Assembly (NCBI RefSeq): GCF_050389775.1
Contig: NZ_CP177148.1
Span: 85,105-149,104, forward strand
Source of the DNA: Marinibacterium sp050389775
Lineage (GTDB): Bacteria; Pseudomonadota; Alphaproteobacteria; Rhodobacterales; Rhodobacteraceae
Direction: 5' to 3'
DNA: 64,000 nucleotides
The notes beneath the pieces are model-generated. The model ran no database searches. It saw only the letters and a program-made list of their open reading frames with translations, and was not told the origin of the DNA. Below, in pieces: positions 52,746 to 61,748 of the stretch. The translations under genes and the position numbers were made by a program. Every line of letters starts with the position of its first letter. Positions within the stretch are counted from its first letter, which is position 1.

Positions 52746-53189
52746 GGCGGAAACTCCTGAAATGAAAACCAAACGAGGATTAATATGACTCGGTTTTAAT
52801 TTCAGGACAATTTCCGCGTTAATTAAATTGAATCCCCTCATGGTCAGGCCCTTTTGAATTCGGTCGGACGGAATGAATCAGCGTTTGAAAAACGAGCTGT
52901 GCCATGCCTGATCTCTTGTGCCCGAGTGAGGCGCAGATGGCGCGCCATGCACCCTGCTCCCGGCGTCGCACGGTAAGCCGCGTGCCCCTTGCCCGGCCTG
53001 CTTGCCCATGATGATCGCCCGGACCACCCATCTCAAACCCGCAGATTCTCGTTATGAACGAGGGACCAAAGGGGGGACGGTCAAATCCGGAACATAAGGC
53101 CGGGGAACGCAGCAACTGATACGAGTGCGAGACCGCAGGTGCGAGCAGCCCCATGAGCGCCTCTCGTCTGTTGAGATCATGGAAGGATG
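52746..53189. other. Intergenic region with an AT-rich promoter segment
   Basis: About 440 bp. The first 100 bp (52750-52850) are strikingly AT-rich for this window ('GGATTAATATGACTCGG', 'CGTTAATTAAATTG'). Read on the minus strand they offer TTGTCC and TATTAA elements for the three-gene operon. The remaining part (52850-53190) has an open minus-strand frame without a ribosome site or familiar pattern. No gene is called. Confidence 0.45.
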
Positions 53190-54251
53190 TCAGCGCCCGT
53201 CCTCCATCGGTCGCAACACGCCCTCGGGCAGATGCCTTTGCCAGAAGGCCGCAGCCTCGGTGATCCATCCGTCGGCGCGGGTTCCCTGGCCCGCGCCAAA
53301 GCCGTGCGCCGCATCCGGCACGATGTGGAATTCGACATCTATTCCCATTGCACGAAGCGCCTCGACCCTCGGGCGCATGTTGCCCGGCGGGGCGATCCCG
53401 TCGCGCGCGCCGACGATGGCATAGGTCGGTGGCTCGTGGTCGCCAAGGTCGCTGTGCGAGGTATAGGCCATGACGACCGCTGCCGGACGCTGCGTGGTCC
53501 GGGCACCAAATCCATCCGGCCCGTGAGAGCCGATGAAGGCAGCCATGCGGGCCCCGGCGGAGCTGCCCCAGACCGAATAGCCTTCGCGCGCCACGTCCAG
53601 TTCATCGGCGTTGTCCATGATCACATCCACCGCCCGCGCCATGTCCGACGTGGCCACCCGACCACCCTGCCCCGTGCGATAGGTCACGACGAAAGCATTG
53701 AAACCCTGATCGGCAAGCGCCATCGCATAGGGGAAGCCTTCGTGCACCGAGCCGACATAGGAAAATCCGCCCCCCGGCGCGATCAGCGCGAAGGGCGCGC
53801 CCGGTTGCCCCGGAAAGAAGAACAGCCCCGCCTCGTTCAGCGATGGCACCTCGTTCCGCTCGGTTTTGGTATAGATGTCACGGAACACCGGCACGCCGCT
53901 CTGTTGCGCCGCCAGGATGCGATTGAGTCCGGCCAGCACGACATCGCTGCGCACTTCGCTGTGATAAGGCAACAGCCGCGCCATCCGGGTGATCGGCATA
54001 TCCCCGTCGTAAGCCCGGTCTGCCCAGGGCAACAGGCGACGCGCGTAACCCGCGAATTCGGGGCGTGTCAGGATATCGGCAATGGTATCGCCCGGGCCGA
54101 ACGGTTCGTGGACCTGCACGCTTTGCGTCCGGGGTGCGCGTTCCGCCAGGAGCGGCGCAGCCTGTGCCTGAACCTCGGCGGCAGTCGCCGAGAGACAGAT
54201 CGCCAGCGCGGTCAGATTGCGCCACGCGGGAATGGGGCGGGTTGATGCCAT
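53190..54251 (-). CDS. Secreted alpha/beta hydrolase (esterase/xylanase-like)
   Basis: A 353-residue exported hydrolase. The signal peptide is 'NLTALAICLSATAAEVQAQA'. The glycine-rich oxyanion loop is 'FALIAPGGGFSYVGS', the nucleophile elbow 'SVWGSSAGARMAAF' (G-x-S-x-G), then 'PPTYAIVGARDGIAPP' near the acid residue and the catalytic His in 'PDAAHGFGAGQG'. The layout resembles acetyl-xylan-esterase/BD-FAE-like proteins. The start is the ATG of 'MASTRPIPAW'. It is divergent from a second secreted hydrolase across about 230 bp. Substrate unknown. Confidence 0.85.
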   Translation of the reverse strand: MASTRPIPAWRNLTALAICLSATAAEVQAQAAPLLAERAPRTQSVQVHEPFGPGDTIADILTRPEFAGYARRLLPWADRAYDGDMPITRMARLLPYHSEVRSDVVLAGLNRILAAQQSGVPVFRDIYTKTERNEVPSLNEAGLFFFPGQPGAPFALIAPGGGFSYVGSVHEGFPYAMALADQGFNAFVVTYRTGQGGRVATSDMARAVDVIMDNADELDVAREGYSVWGSSAGARMAAFIGSHGPDGFGARTTQRPAAVVMAYTSHSDLGDHEPPTYAIVGARDGIAPPGNMRPRVEALRAMGIDVEFHIVPDAAHGFGAGQGTRADGWITEAAAFWQRHLPEGVLRPMEDGR

Positions 54252-54481
54252 AGCGGTCTCCGCTGTCGGATGATCAGGTGCCATGGCCGGAGTTTAGGCA
54301 AAAACGTTGCCCGGGATTAGCGCGCCCGTCCCACTAGCCGAAATAAGCCTGACCGAATAATGCGCCCCGTGAATGGCCCCACTTATCGACCCATCTGATA
54401 AGGCTGATCGAGAAGAGCCGGCTACTGGAACGGCTCCAAAGCGGCCACCTTCGTTGCATGCGTCGCAACAAGGGAAGACAG

Positions 54482-55546
54482 ATGAGCCTCCACACCCTCC
54501 TCCTGACCGCCACTGCAAGCCTTGGGCTGGCCGCGCAAGCGCAGGCCTTCGAGCCGCTGACGATCATCGATCAGGGCAGTTTCACCGCCGGCGGCACGGT
54601 TCTGAGCGAACCGGGCAGTTTCGACACCGGGAACCCGATGTCGACCGCCGGTCAGACTTTCCACGGCGATCATGCTTATGCGTTCTATCAGGTACCCGAA
54701 GCACCGCGCACCCTGCCGCTGGTGCTGTGGCACGGGGCCTTCCAGTCGGGCAAGAGTTGGGAAACCACCGCCGATGGCCGCGAAGGGTTCCAGACCCTCA
54801 TGCTGCGCCGCCACTTCCCGGTCTATACCATCGACCAGCCGCGCCGTGGCCGTGCGGGCAACAGCACCGTCTCGGCCGAGGTCACGCCGCGCAACTTCGA
54901 CCAGCTCTATTTCGACATGTTCCGCATCGGCCAGTGGCCGGATTACTTCGACGGGGTTCAGTTCGATGAAACCGAGGCAACGCTGGACGAATTCCTGCGC
55001 TCGGTGACACCGAACACCGGGGCGTTTGACGTGGATGTGGTCAGCGATGGTGTCTCGGCGCTGGTGGATGACATTGGCCCGTCGATCCTCGTGACCCATT
55101 CACAGGCGGGCGGCCCCGGTTGGCTGACCGCGATCAAGAATCCGAACGTGAAAGCCGTGATTTCCTATGAGCCGGGCAGCGGTTACGTCTTTCCTGAGGA
55201 CGAGATGCCCGAGCCGATGACCGGATCCGCAGGCACCCTGGAGCCCGTCGCGATCTCTGACGAGGATTTTGCGAAGCTGACGCAGATCCCGATCGTGGTC
55301 TATTACGGGGACAACATCCCCGAAGAGCCGACGGAGGATTTCGGTCTCGACAATTGGCGCACCCGCCTGGCGATGGCGCGTCTGTGGGTGGATGCGATCA
55401 ACGACCACGGTGGCGACGCGACGCTGGTGCACCTGCCCGAGATGGGCATCACCGGCAACACCCACTTCATCTTTTCGGATACCAACAATGCGCAGATCGC
55501 CGATCTGGCGGCAGAGTGGATCGAGGAAAAGGGGCTGGGCGAGTAA
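54482..55546 (+). CDS. Secreted alpha/beta hydrolase
   Basis: A 354-residue exported alpha/beta hydrolase. The signal peptide is 'SLHTLLLTATASLGLAAQAQA'. 'LPLVLWHGAFQSGKSWETT' carries the oxyanion HG, the nucleophile elbow is 'ILVTHSQAGGPGW' (H-S-Q-A-G), then 'IPIVVYYGDNIPEEP', and the catalytic His is likely in 'ITGNTHFIFSD'. ATG 54482 has AGGGAAG at a good distance; an ATG 24 bp earlier exists. It lies between the divergent hydrolase and a convergent LysR gene. The two exported hydrolases may be regulated together, but the substrate cannot be read. Confidence 0.87.
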   Translation: MSLHTLLLTATASLGLAAQAQAFEPLTIIDQGSFTAGGTVLSEPGSFDTGNPMSTAGQTFHGDHAYAFYQVPEAPRTLPLVLWHGAFQSGKSWETTADGREGFQTLMLRRHFPVYTIDQPRRGRAGNSTVSAEVTPRNFDQLYFDMFRIGQWPDYFDGVQFDETEATLDEFLRSVTPNTGAFDVDVVSDGVSALVDDIGPSILVTHSQAGGPGWLTAIKNPNVKAVISYEPGSGYVFPEDEMPEPMTGSAGTLEPVAISDEDFAKLTQIPIVVYYGDNIPEEPTEDFGLDNWRTRLAMARLWVDAINDHGGDATLVHLPEMGITGNTHFIFSDTNNAQIADLAAEWIEEKGLGE

Positions 55547-55567
55547 GCCCGTTGCCTGCGCCGCAGA

Positions 55568-56458
55568 TCAACCCCTGTGGCGCAGGTGATCGATCAGCAG
55601 ACGGAAGGCCGGGCTCATCTGGCGTCTGTTCGGATAGTACAGGTGATAGCCCTCCCAGACCGGCCACCAGTCTTCCAGAACCGGAACAAGCTGCCCGGCC
55701 TTCAGATGGGGTTCGGCCTGATCCAACGGCATGTAGCCGATACCGATGCCATCTAGCGCAGAGGCGAGTCGAAGGGGCAGGCTGTTGAAAACCACGGGAC
55801 CGTCGACGCGAACGCGGGTTTCTTCGCCATCCTTCTCCAACTCCCAGGCAAACAACCCGCTATGGGTCGGCATCCGGACGTTGATGCAGCGATGCTGCGT
55901 CAGGTCTTCCGGCGCCTGCGGTCTGCCGTGTTTGTCCAGATAGCCTGAGGTCGCAACCATGCAGACCCGGATATCGGCGCTGATGCGCACGGCGATCATG
56001 TCCTTGGCAACCTGTTGCCCCAGCCGCACGCCGGCATCGAAGCTTTCTGCGACGATGTCGATCATCCCTCCGTCGACCCCGATTTCGACCGTGATTTCAG
56101 GATAGGCCTCCAGGAAATCCGCAAGCCTGGGCTGCAGGATCGCAAGGGCTGCGTGTTCGCCTGCGCTGATGCGGATCGTCCCGCGCGGGGTCTGGCGATC
56201 CGAATTCAGGGCCTCCAGCGCGTCTTCCATCTCGTCGAACTGCGGCCCCAGTCGGGACAGCAGCCGTTCGCCGGCCTCGGTCGGAGAGACACTGCGGGTC
56301 GAGCGCGTCAAAAGCCGAACGCCCAGATTTTCCTCAAGGTTCTTGACGGTCTGCGACAGCGCCGATTGCGACATGCCCAGATGCGCCGCCGCGCGGGTAA
56401 AGCTGCGGTGCCGGGCCACGACGGTAAAGGCATAAAGCTCGTTGAAGGTGCGCCGCAT
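55568..56458 (-). CDS. LysR-family regulator of the MFS/aldo-keto reductase genes
   Basis: A 296-residue LysR-type regulator: HTH 'ELYAFTVVARHRSFTRAAAHLGMSQSALSQTVKNLEENLGVRLLTRSTRS', followed by 'PRGTIRISAGEHAALAILQPRL' and the effector domain up to 'DGIGIGYMPLDQAEPHLKAGQLVPVL'. It is divergent from the MFS exporter gene across 123 bp, the classic arrangement for a LysR activator and its target. The gap (56459-56581) has AT-rich sequence where operators would lie. Confidence 0.92.
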   Translation of the reverse strand: MRRTFNELYAFTVVARHRSFTRAAAHLGMSQSALSQTVKNLEENLGVRLLTRSTRSVSPTEAGERLLSRLGPQFDEMEDALEALNSDRQTPRGTIRISAGEHAALAILQPRLADFLEAYPEITVEIGVDGGMIDIVAESFDAGVRLGQQVAKDMIAVRISADIRVCMVATSGYLDKHGRPQAPEDLTQHRCINVRMPTHSGLFAWELEKDGEETRVRVDGPVVFNSLPLRLASALDGIGIGYMPLDQAEPHLKAGQLVPVLEDWWPVWEGYHLYYPNRRQMSPAFRLLIDHLRHRG

Positions 56459-56581
56459 TGATTATGCCCTTCTTCTTATGTCGGCATTCGCCTTTATCGG
56501 CCTAATCGATGAAACGGCGCGGGTCTAGATAAAGCGCAACCCCGGCGACGGGCCGGGCACACATCCCATCATCGGACGCCC

Positions 56582-57964
56582 ATGACACAGACATCCTCAA
56601 CGCACCGAAAGGCCGTGCTCGCGCTGATCGTGCTGAGCTACGCCATGATCGTGCTCGACATTTCCATCGTTCTGACGGCCCTGCCACGCCTGCAGGCGGA
56701 CCTCGGCTTTACCGACGCAGGGCTTTCCTGGGTCTCTTCCATCTACACGCTGTTCTTTGGCGGCTTCCTGCTTCTGGGCGGCAAGCTTGGCGATCTGTTC
56801 GGCCGCCGCCGCATGTATATGACGGGCCTTGGCATCTTTGCCGTGGCCTCGCTGGCGATCGGGCTGGCGCAAAGTGCAGGTTTCATCGTCGCCGCGCGGG
56901 CGGTGCAGGGCCTTGGCGCCGCCATCCTTGCCCCCTCCACGCTGGCGCTGCTGCAGGTCACCTTTGATGCGGGCGAGGAACGCAACAAGGCCGTCGCCTG
57001 GTATTCCGCCGCGGCGGGCGTTTCGGCGAGCTTCGGCATGGTGCTGGGCGGGCTGCTGGCCGATCTGGTGTCCTGGCGTGCCGGGTTCTTCCTGAACATT
57101 CCGGTCAGCCTTGGCCTGATGATCGTGGCGCTGCGCTTCCTCCAGGAAACCGAGACCTTCAAGGGCAAGGTCGATCTGGGCGGCGCGGTCCTGTCGACGC
57201 TGGGTCTGGGCGGGCTGGTCTTTGCCTCCGTGCACGCGGCGGAAACCGGCTGGGGCAACTGGGGCTCCATCGGCGTTCTGGCAGCGGGGGCCGTCCTGTT
57301 GGCCGCGTTTCTGCTGGTCGAGGCGCGGGTGCGCGAGCCGCTGCTGCCCCTTCGCCTTCTGGCCCATGCCGAACGCAGCGGGGCCTATGGCGCGCGCGTG
57401 CTGTTCCTTGGCGCCAATGTCGCCTTCTACTTCTTTGTCGCGCAATACATGCAGGAGGTGCTGGGCCTCTCTGCCGCGATGACTGGCCTTGCCTTTTTGC
57501 CCGCCACCTTCGTGAACTTCCTCGCCGCGATGAACGTGACCCGGATGATCGCCCGGATCGGGCGGGGGCCGGTGCTGGTCCTCAGCCTCGTGACCTGCGG
57601 CGGTGGCCTTGCGTGGCTGTCGTTGCTGGGCACGGACAGCAACCTCTGGACGCAAATCATGCTGCCGATGATCTTCGTGGGCTTCGGACAGGGTGCCGCC
57701 ATGGCCCCGCTGACCTCCGCCGGTATCGCCGAGGTCGAGCCCCGTGATGTCGGCGCGGCCTCCGGCACCGTCAACGTCGCGCACCAGATGGGATCGTCGC
57801 TGGGCCTCGCGCTGCTGGTCGCGCTGGCGACGCTGACCTCGGCCGCTGGCAGTTCGGCAGCCGCCGTGGCCGAACGCACCTCTCACGCGCTGATGGGCGG
57901 GGCCGTTCTTGTCTTGCTGGCGCTGGTCATCTCCAAACTCTTTATCCTGCGGCGCCTCAACTAA
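56582..57964 (+). CDS. MFS transporter, EmrB/QacA (DHA2) type
   Basis: A 460-residue exporter with about 14 helices. The N-terminal motif is 'YAMIVLDISIVLTALPRLQADLGF', with motif A 'GGKLGDLFGRRRMYMTG' and motif C-like 'FGMVLGGLLADLVSWRAGFFLNIPV'. Probably proton-driven export of drugs or small metabolites. A piece of this gene (57509-57592) recurs almost unchanged at 29802-29885. It is followed after 26 bp by an aldo-keto reductase, and both are probably controlled by the divergent LysR gene. Confidence 0.93.
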   Translation: MTQTSSTHRKAVLALIVLSYAMIVLDISIVLTALPRLQADLGFTDAGLSWVSSIYTLFFGGFLLLGGKLGDLFGRRRMYMTGLGIFAVASLAIGLAQSAGFIVAARAVQGLGAAILAPSTLALLQVTFDAGEERNKAVAWYSAAAGVSASFGMVLGGLLADLVSWRAGFFLNIPVSLGLMIVALRFLQETETFKGKVDLGGAVLSTLGLGGLVFASVHAAETGWGNWGSIGVLAAGAVLLAAFLLVEARVREPLLPLRLLAHAERSGAYGARVLFLGANVAFYFFVAQYMQEVLGLSAAMTGLAFLPATFVNFLAAMNVTRMIARIGRGPVLVLSLVTCGGGLAWLSLLGTDSNLWTQIMLPMIFVGFGQGAAMAPLTSAGIAEVEPRDVGAASGTVNVAHQMGSSLGLALLVALATLTSAAGSSAAAVAERTSHALMGGAVLVLLALVISKLFILRRLN

Positions 57965-57990
57965 GCGCCCGAACCGAAAGGACTCCTTCC

Positions 57991-58980
57991 ATGCAACATC
58001 GCAAACTCGGCACGCTTGACGTCTCCGCTATCGGTCTTGGCTGCATGTCCATGACCTCGATTTATGGTCCCGCTGCCGACCACGGCCAGATGATCGACCT
58101 GATCCGCGGCGCGGTCGATCACGGCGTGACCCTTTTCGACACGGCCGAAGCCTATGGCCCCTTTGCCAACGAGATCCTTGTGGGTGGGGCGCTGGCACCG
58201 GTCCGGGATCAGGTGAAAATCGCCACGAAATTCGGCTTCGACATCAATCCCGAAACCGGTGAACGCGGCGCGGGCACCAACAGCCGCCCGGCGCATATCA
58301 AACAGGCCGTCGATGCCATGCTGAAGCGTCTGGGCACCGATCGGATCGACCTGCTCTACCAGCACCGCGTCGACCGCGATGTGCCGATCGAAGACGTGGC
58401 GGGCGCCGTGGCCGAGCTGATCGACGAAGGCAAGGTGCTGCATTGGGGCCTGTCCGAAGCGGGCCTTGATACCATCCGTCGCGCCCATGCCGTGACGCCG
58501 CTGAGCGCCGTGCAAAGCGAGTATTCGCTCTTCTGGCGCGGGCCGGAGGCCGGGCTGCTGGACCTGCTGGATGAGCTGGGCATCGGCTTTGTCCCGTTCA
58601 GCCCGCTCGGCGCCGGGTTCCTGACCGGGCAGATCACCATGGATACGGTCTTTGCCGAGGACGACTTCCGCAACTTCGTGCCCCGCTTCGCCCCCGAGGC
58701 GCGCGCCGCGAACATGGCGCTGGTCGATCTGGTCCGCACTGTGGCGGAGGAAAAAGGCGCAACACCCGCGCAGGTCGCGCTGGCCTGGCTTCTGGCGCAG
58801 CGCCCCTCCATCGTCCCGATCCCCGGCACGACCAAGGCACATCGGCTGGAAGAAAACCTCGACGCGGCCGCGCTGGACCTCACAGTTGATGATCTCGCGC
58901 GCATCAAGACCGCTGCTGACGCGATCTCGGTCGAAGGGGATCGCCTGCCCGCGGCAGCGATGGAAATGACCGGACACTGA
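57991..58980 (+). CDS. Aldo/keto reductase
   Basis: A 329-residue NADPH-dependent oxidoreductase of the TIM-barrel AKR family (YakC/AKR13-like). Catalytic tetrad D50, Y55, K80 and H125 ('FDTAEAYGPFANE', 'IATKFGF', 'LLYQHRVD'). The C-terminal cofactor region is 'SIVPIPGTTKAHRLEENLDA'. Such enzymes reduce reactive aldehydes and quinones; with the neighbouring exporter a detoxification role is plausible. A perfect 24-bp palindrome follows the stop. Confidence 0.93.
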   Translation: MQHRKLGTLDVSAIGLGCMSMTSIYGPAADHGQMIDLIRGAVDHGVTLFDTAEAYGPFANEILVGGALAPVRDQVKIATKFGFDINPETGERGAGTNSRPAHIKQAVDAMLKRLGTDRIDLLYQHRVDRDVPIEDVAGAVAELIDEGKVLHWGLSEAGLDTIRRAHAVTPLSAVQSEYSLFWRGPEAGLLDLLDELGIGFVPFSPLGAGFLTGQITMDTVFAEDDFRNFVPRFAPEARAANMALVDLVRTVAEEKGATPAQVALAWLLAQRPSIVPIPGTTKAHRLEENLDAAALDLTVDDLARIKTAADAISVEGDRLPAAAMEMTGH

Positions 58981-58988
58981 TCGCGATG

Positions 58989-59012
58989 GCCCGGCCGATT
59001 AATCGGCCGGGC
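58989..59012 (+). terminator. Palindromic terminator-like hairpin after the aldo/keto reductase
   Basis: A perfect 24-bp palindrome (12-bp arms 58989-59000 and 59001-59012, core CCGATTAATCGG) begins 8 bp after the stop codon. Only two T follow, so it is a weak intrinsic terminator or a processing hairpin. Confidence 0.55.
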
Positions 59013-59129
59013 TTATGATGGCTATCCCGATTTTCCGGGTAATCGGCTTGGCTCATGCGCCCCATTTCAGACATTCAACCCCATTTCTCTCGGCCGACGG
59101 CCTGAGACCAACGACACCAAGGGACGTTC

Positions 59130-59600
59130 ATGAAGAACAAAACAGCATTCACCCTTTCTGCCGGGCTCGGGCTTGCCGGTCTTTTCGCCATCACCGCCTG
59201 GGCCGAGCCCAATGAAGTCCGTTATCCGACACAGGAGATGCTGGACGAACTGATCCATTACACCACCGTGCGGCGCGGGAATGTGACCGAATACATGTAC
59301 ACGTCGCCCGAGGCTCTGGCCGCGCTGAAGGCCGGCGACGAGGTGCCCGATGGCACCCAGGTCATCCTGCAGGATTGGCGCGAAGGCGAGGTGTACCGGC
59401 TGTTTGTCATGGAAAAGGGCGAAGGCTTTGGCGACGCCTACACCGATGGCACGCGCACCGGTGACTGGCAATTCCAGTGGTACTGGCCCACGGGCGAGAT
59501 CAACACGGGCGAGAATACCGCCCGTTGCCGATCCTGCCACATGTCGCGCGAAGGCCGCAGCTACATGTACACCTACACCGACGCACGCGGCTACGAATGA
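59130..59600 (+). CDS. Cytochrome P460-family heme protein
   Basis: A 156-residue exported protein. The signal peptide is 'FTLSAGLGLAGLFAITAWA'. The P460-type beta fold has 'MYTSPEALAALKAGDEVPDGTQVILQ' and 'WQFQWYWPTGEINTGENTARCRSCH'. The heme c motif is C133-x-x-C136-H137. Cytochromes P460 oxidise hydroxylamine or bind NO; some family members lack the lysine-heme crosslink and act as plain c-type cytochromes (cytochrome c'-beta). Which applies cannot be told here. The stop overlaps the next gene's start (ATGA), pairing it with a membrane cytochrome-like protein. Confidence 0.85.
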   Translation: MKNKTAFTLSAGLGLAGLFAITAWAEPNEVRYPTQEMLDELIHYTTVRRGNVTEYMYTSPEALAALKAGDEVPDGTQVILQDWREGEVYRLFVMEKGEGFGDAYTDGTRTGDWQFQWYWPTGEINTGENTARCRSCHMSREGRSYMYTYTDARGYE

Positions 59601-60307
59601 TGCGCTGGACCCGTCCGCTGCCGCGTCTGTTGTTGGACGGCGCGATGCTGATCTGCCTTGTGCTGGCCTTTGCCTATTGGTGGCTGGGCAATGCGGCGCA
59701 TGAGGCCATCGGGACCGCGTTCCTGATCATTGTCCTGCGCCATGTGGCCAACAATCTCTTCTGGTGGAAGGGGCTGCGCCGGGGCGGCATGACGGTTCAG
59801 CGGGCCAGCAACGCGATCCTCGGCGGGTTGCTGACGCTGACAATCATGGCGTTGCTGTTCACCAGTGTCGGCGTGTCGCGCACGCTGGCGCAATGGCTGC
59901 CGATGCCGCGGATCTTCGTGCTGCAGGAAATCCACTGGTTCGCCGCCTACTGGGCCATTGCCCTGGCGGCGCTGCACCTCGGGGTGAACTGGCACCGCAT
60001 CACCGCGCTGGTCCGCAACCTCTCGGGCCGGGCATTGCCAAGATGGAGCGGTCCGCTGCTCTGGGTCGTCGCACTGGCCATCGCGGTGCAGGGCATCTTC
60101 AGCGGCACCATCCTCGGTTTCTGGCCCCGGCTGCGGTTCAGCTATGCCCTGTCCATGTGGGACTTCAACGCTTCCGTGCTGCCGTTCTTCCTGCATTGGG
60201 CAGCGGCATTGATGACGCTGGCCGTGGCGGCGCATGTGGGTGTGCTGGTCCTCACCCGAAATCTGCGGCTGCTGCCGGCAGGCGACGTGCGCCCGTTCAA
60301 ACGTTAG
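59597..60307 (+). CDS. Membrane b-type cytochrome-like protein (DUF4405-like)
   Basis: A 236-residue protein with about six hydrophobic segments and regularly placed histidines within or next to them ('NAAHEAIG', 'VLRHVANNLFWW', 'QEIHWFAAYW', 'LAALHLGVNWHRI', 'FFLHWAAAL', 'VAAHVGVLVL'). This is the pattern of di-heme b-type cytochromes and of the DUF4405 group. It is translationally coupled to the P460 protein, so it probably passes electrons between that periplasmic heme and the quinone pool. Pathway and substrate unknown. It converges on tonB. Confidence 0.75.
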   Translation: MMRWTRPLPRLLLDGAMLICLVLAFAYWWLGNAAHEAIGTAFLIIVLRHVANNLFWWKGLRRGGMTVQRASNAILGGLLTLTIMALLFTSVGVSRTLAQWLPMPRIFVLQEIHWFAAYWAIALAALHLGVNWHRITALVRNLSGRALPRWSGPLLWVVALAIAVQGIFSGTILGFWPRLRFSYALSMWDFNASVLPFFLHWAAALMTLAVAAHVGVLVLTRNLRLLPAGDVRPFKR

Positions 60308-60391
60308 CCACCGTATCAACGAGGTATCGAACACATTTCAGCAAGTGTCGCGACTGCGGCCAGAGAGCGTGAATGCCGACCGCCACCCGAT

Positions 60392-61255
60392 CTATCGCCG
60401 CGAGAACTTCACCGGCACGGTGAGGGTATGCTGAACCCCCGGCGGGGGCGGCGGCACGGGTGAGGAGCGCCGGACAAGGCTGAGCGCCGCCTGATCGACG
60501 CCTGCGTTGCCGGACGACCGGGCAAGCCGCACCGACGAGACCTGCCCGGCGGCGTCGATGCGGAAGGTGACATAAGCCAGGCCGCGTTCGCCTTTCGAAC
60601 GGGGCTTGTGGCGTTCCAGATGCGCCATCAGGCGGGCTTGCCATTTCGCCGGGTGCAGGGTGCTTCCGGCCCCTCGCGCCGATTGTGCGGCGGCGTTGCG
60701 GCTGGACTTCTGCGCCTGGCTGTTCTGTGTCTGCACCGCCGATTGCGCGGCGGCGGATTGCTGCTGCGGCGTTGCGGTCGGAGTGCGCTGAGGCTTGGGC
60801 GGCGCGGGCTTTGCCTGGCTGACCCGTTCGGGCCGTAGTTTCGGGCGCTGGGATGACGGCATGGCGACCTCTGCCTCTGCCTCGATCTCTTCCGGCTGCG
60901 CTTTGTCCATTGGCTCAACCGCGTCCGGCGGGACCTCTTCCACCAGCTCTTCTTCGACCGGTTCGGGCACGGGCTCGGGGGCTTTCACCTCCTGGGCCGC
61001 CTGGCTGGCCTCACTGTCCTGCTGGTCTTCGGTGAGTTCCGTCGCTTGGGTATCCGTTGCCTCGGACATGGCGGCAAGTTCGATCATGATCGCAGGCGGC
61101 GGCCCTTCCGAAGCCATGACGGGCGGCTTGTGCATCGCCCAGAGCACCGCCCCCGCATGGGCCGCGACCACGGCCAGGGCGGCACCGCCCCAGAGCATCA
61201 CATCCCCCAGAAACGCGCCGGGAAAGGCGCCGTTGCGCCGTGACGCGTTACTCAT
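60392..61255 (-). CDS. tonB: Energy-transducing protein TonB
   Basis: A 287-residue TonB-family protein: one N-terminal membrane helix ('MLWGGAALAVVAAHAGAVLWAM', with the family His within it), a long Pro/Glu- then Gln/Ala-rich periplasmic spacer (about 65-190), and the C-terminal beta domain ('KWQARLMAHLERHKPR', 'AYVTFRIDAAGQVSSVRLARSSG'). The start is the ATG of 'MSNASRRNG', overlapping the end of exbD by 8 bp. It delivers proton-motive energy to outer-membrane receptors for heme or siderophores. Last gene of the minus-strand iron operon. Confidence 0.92.
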   Translation of the reverse strand: MSNASRRNGAFPGAFLGDVMLWGGAALAVVAAHAGAVLWAMHKPPVMASEGPPPAIMIELAAMSEATDTQATELTEDQQDSEASQAAQEVKAPEPVPEPVEEELVEEVPPDAVEPMDKAQPEEIEAEAEVAMPSSQRPKLRPERVSQAKPAPPKPQRTPTATPQQQSAAAQSAVQTQNSQAQKSSRNAAAQSARGAGSTLHPAKWQARLMAHLERHKPRSKGERGLAYVTFRIDAAGQVSSVRLARSSGNAGVDQAALSLVRRSSPVPPPPPGVQHTLTVPVKFSRR

Positions 61256-61745
61256 CGGGGCTTGCCCCAGACGATCCCCCCGACGATGCCCCGCCGGCGG
61301 CGGACGTGGCAGCGCCGTCCCCCTGGGGCACCTGTTCCAGACCGACAAACGCGATCTTGAGATAGCCGGCCGCGCGCAGAAGGTTCATCACCTCCATGAG
61401 GTCACCGTAATCCACGGTCTTGTCGGCGCGCATGAAGATGCGCGTGTCGCGGTCGCCTTCGGTGATCCGGTCGATCTCCGAGCCCAGCGACGCCCGTGTC
61501 ACGTCGGCTTCGCCCAGATGCAGGCTGAGGTCGGTCTGCAACGTCAGGTAAAGCGGCTCTTGGGGCCGTTCCGCCGGCTTGGCGGTCGACCCGGGCAGGT
61601 CAACCGCCACATCCACCGTCGAAAGCGGCGCGGCGACCATGAAGATGATCAAGAGCACCAGCATGACGTCGATGAAAGGCGTCACGTTGATCTCGGCATT
61701 CTCAGCCAGATCGTCGCCGCCGCGTTCTCTTATTCCCCCGGCCAT
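61248..61745 (-). CDS. exbD: Biopolymer transport protein ExbD
   Basis: A 165-residue protein: a short cytoplasmic N-terminus, a single helix with the essential Asp ('INVTPFIDVMLVLLIIFMVAAP') and a periplasmic domain ('IFMRADKTVDYGDLMEVMNLLRAAGYLKIAFVGLE'). The tail is Ser/Gly/Ala-rich. It begins 3 bp after exbB and overlaps tonB. Forms the proton channel of the ExbB-ExbD-TonB motor. Confidence 0.95.
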   Translation of the reverse strand: MAGGIRERGGDDLAENAEINVTPFIDVMLVLLIIFMVAAPLSTVDVAVDLPGSTAKPAERPQEPLYLTLQTDLSLHLGEADVTRASLGSEIDRITEGDRDTRIFMRADKTVDYGDLMEVMNLLRAAGYLKIAFVGLEQVPQGDGAATSAAGGASSGGSSGASPDE

Positions 61746-61748
61746 GGA

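Noticed and set aside
52819..53268. Minus-strand open frame upstream of the small peptide gene
   Set aside because: No ribosome site, overlaps the end of the hydrolase gene and has no protein-like pattern.
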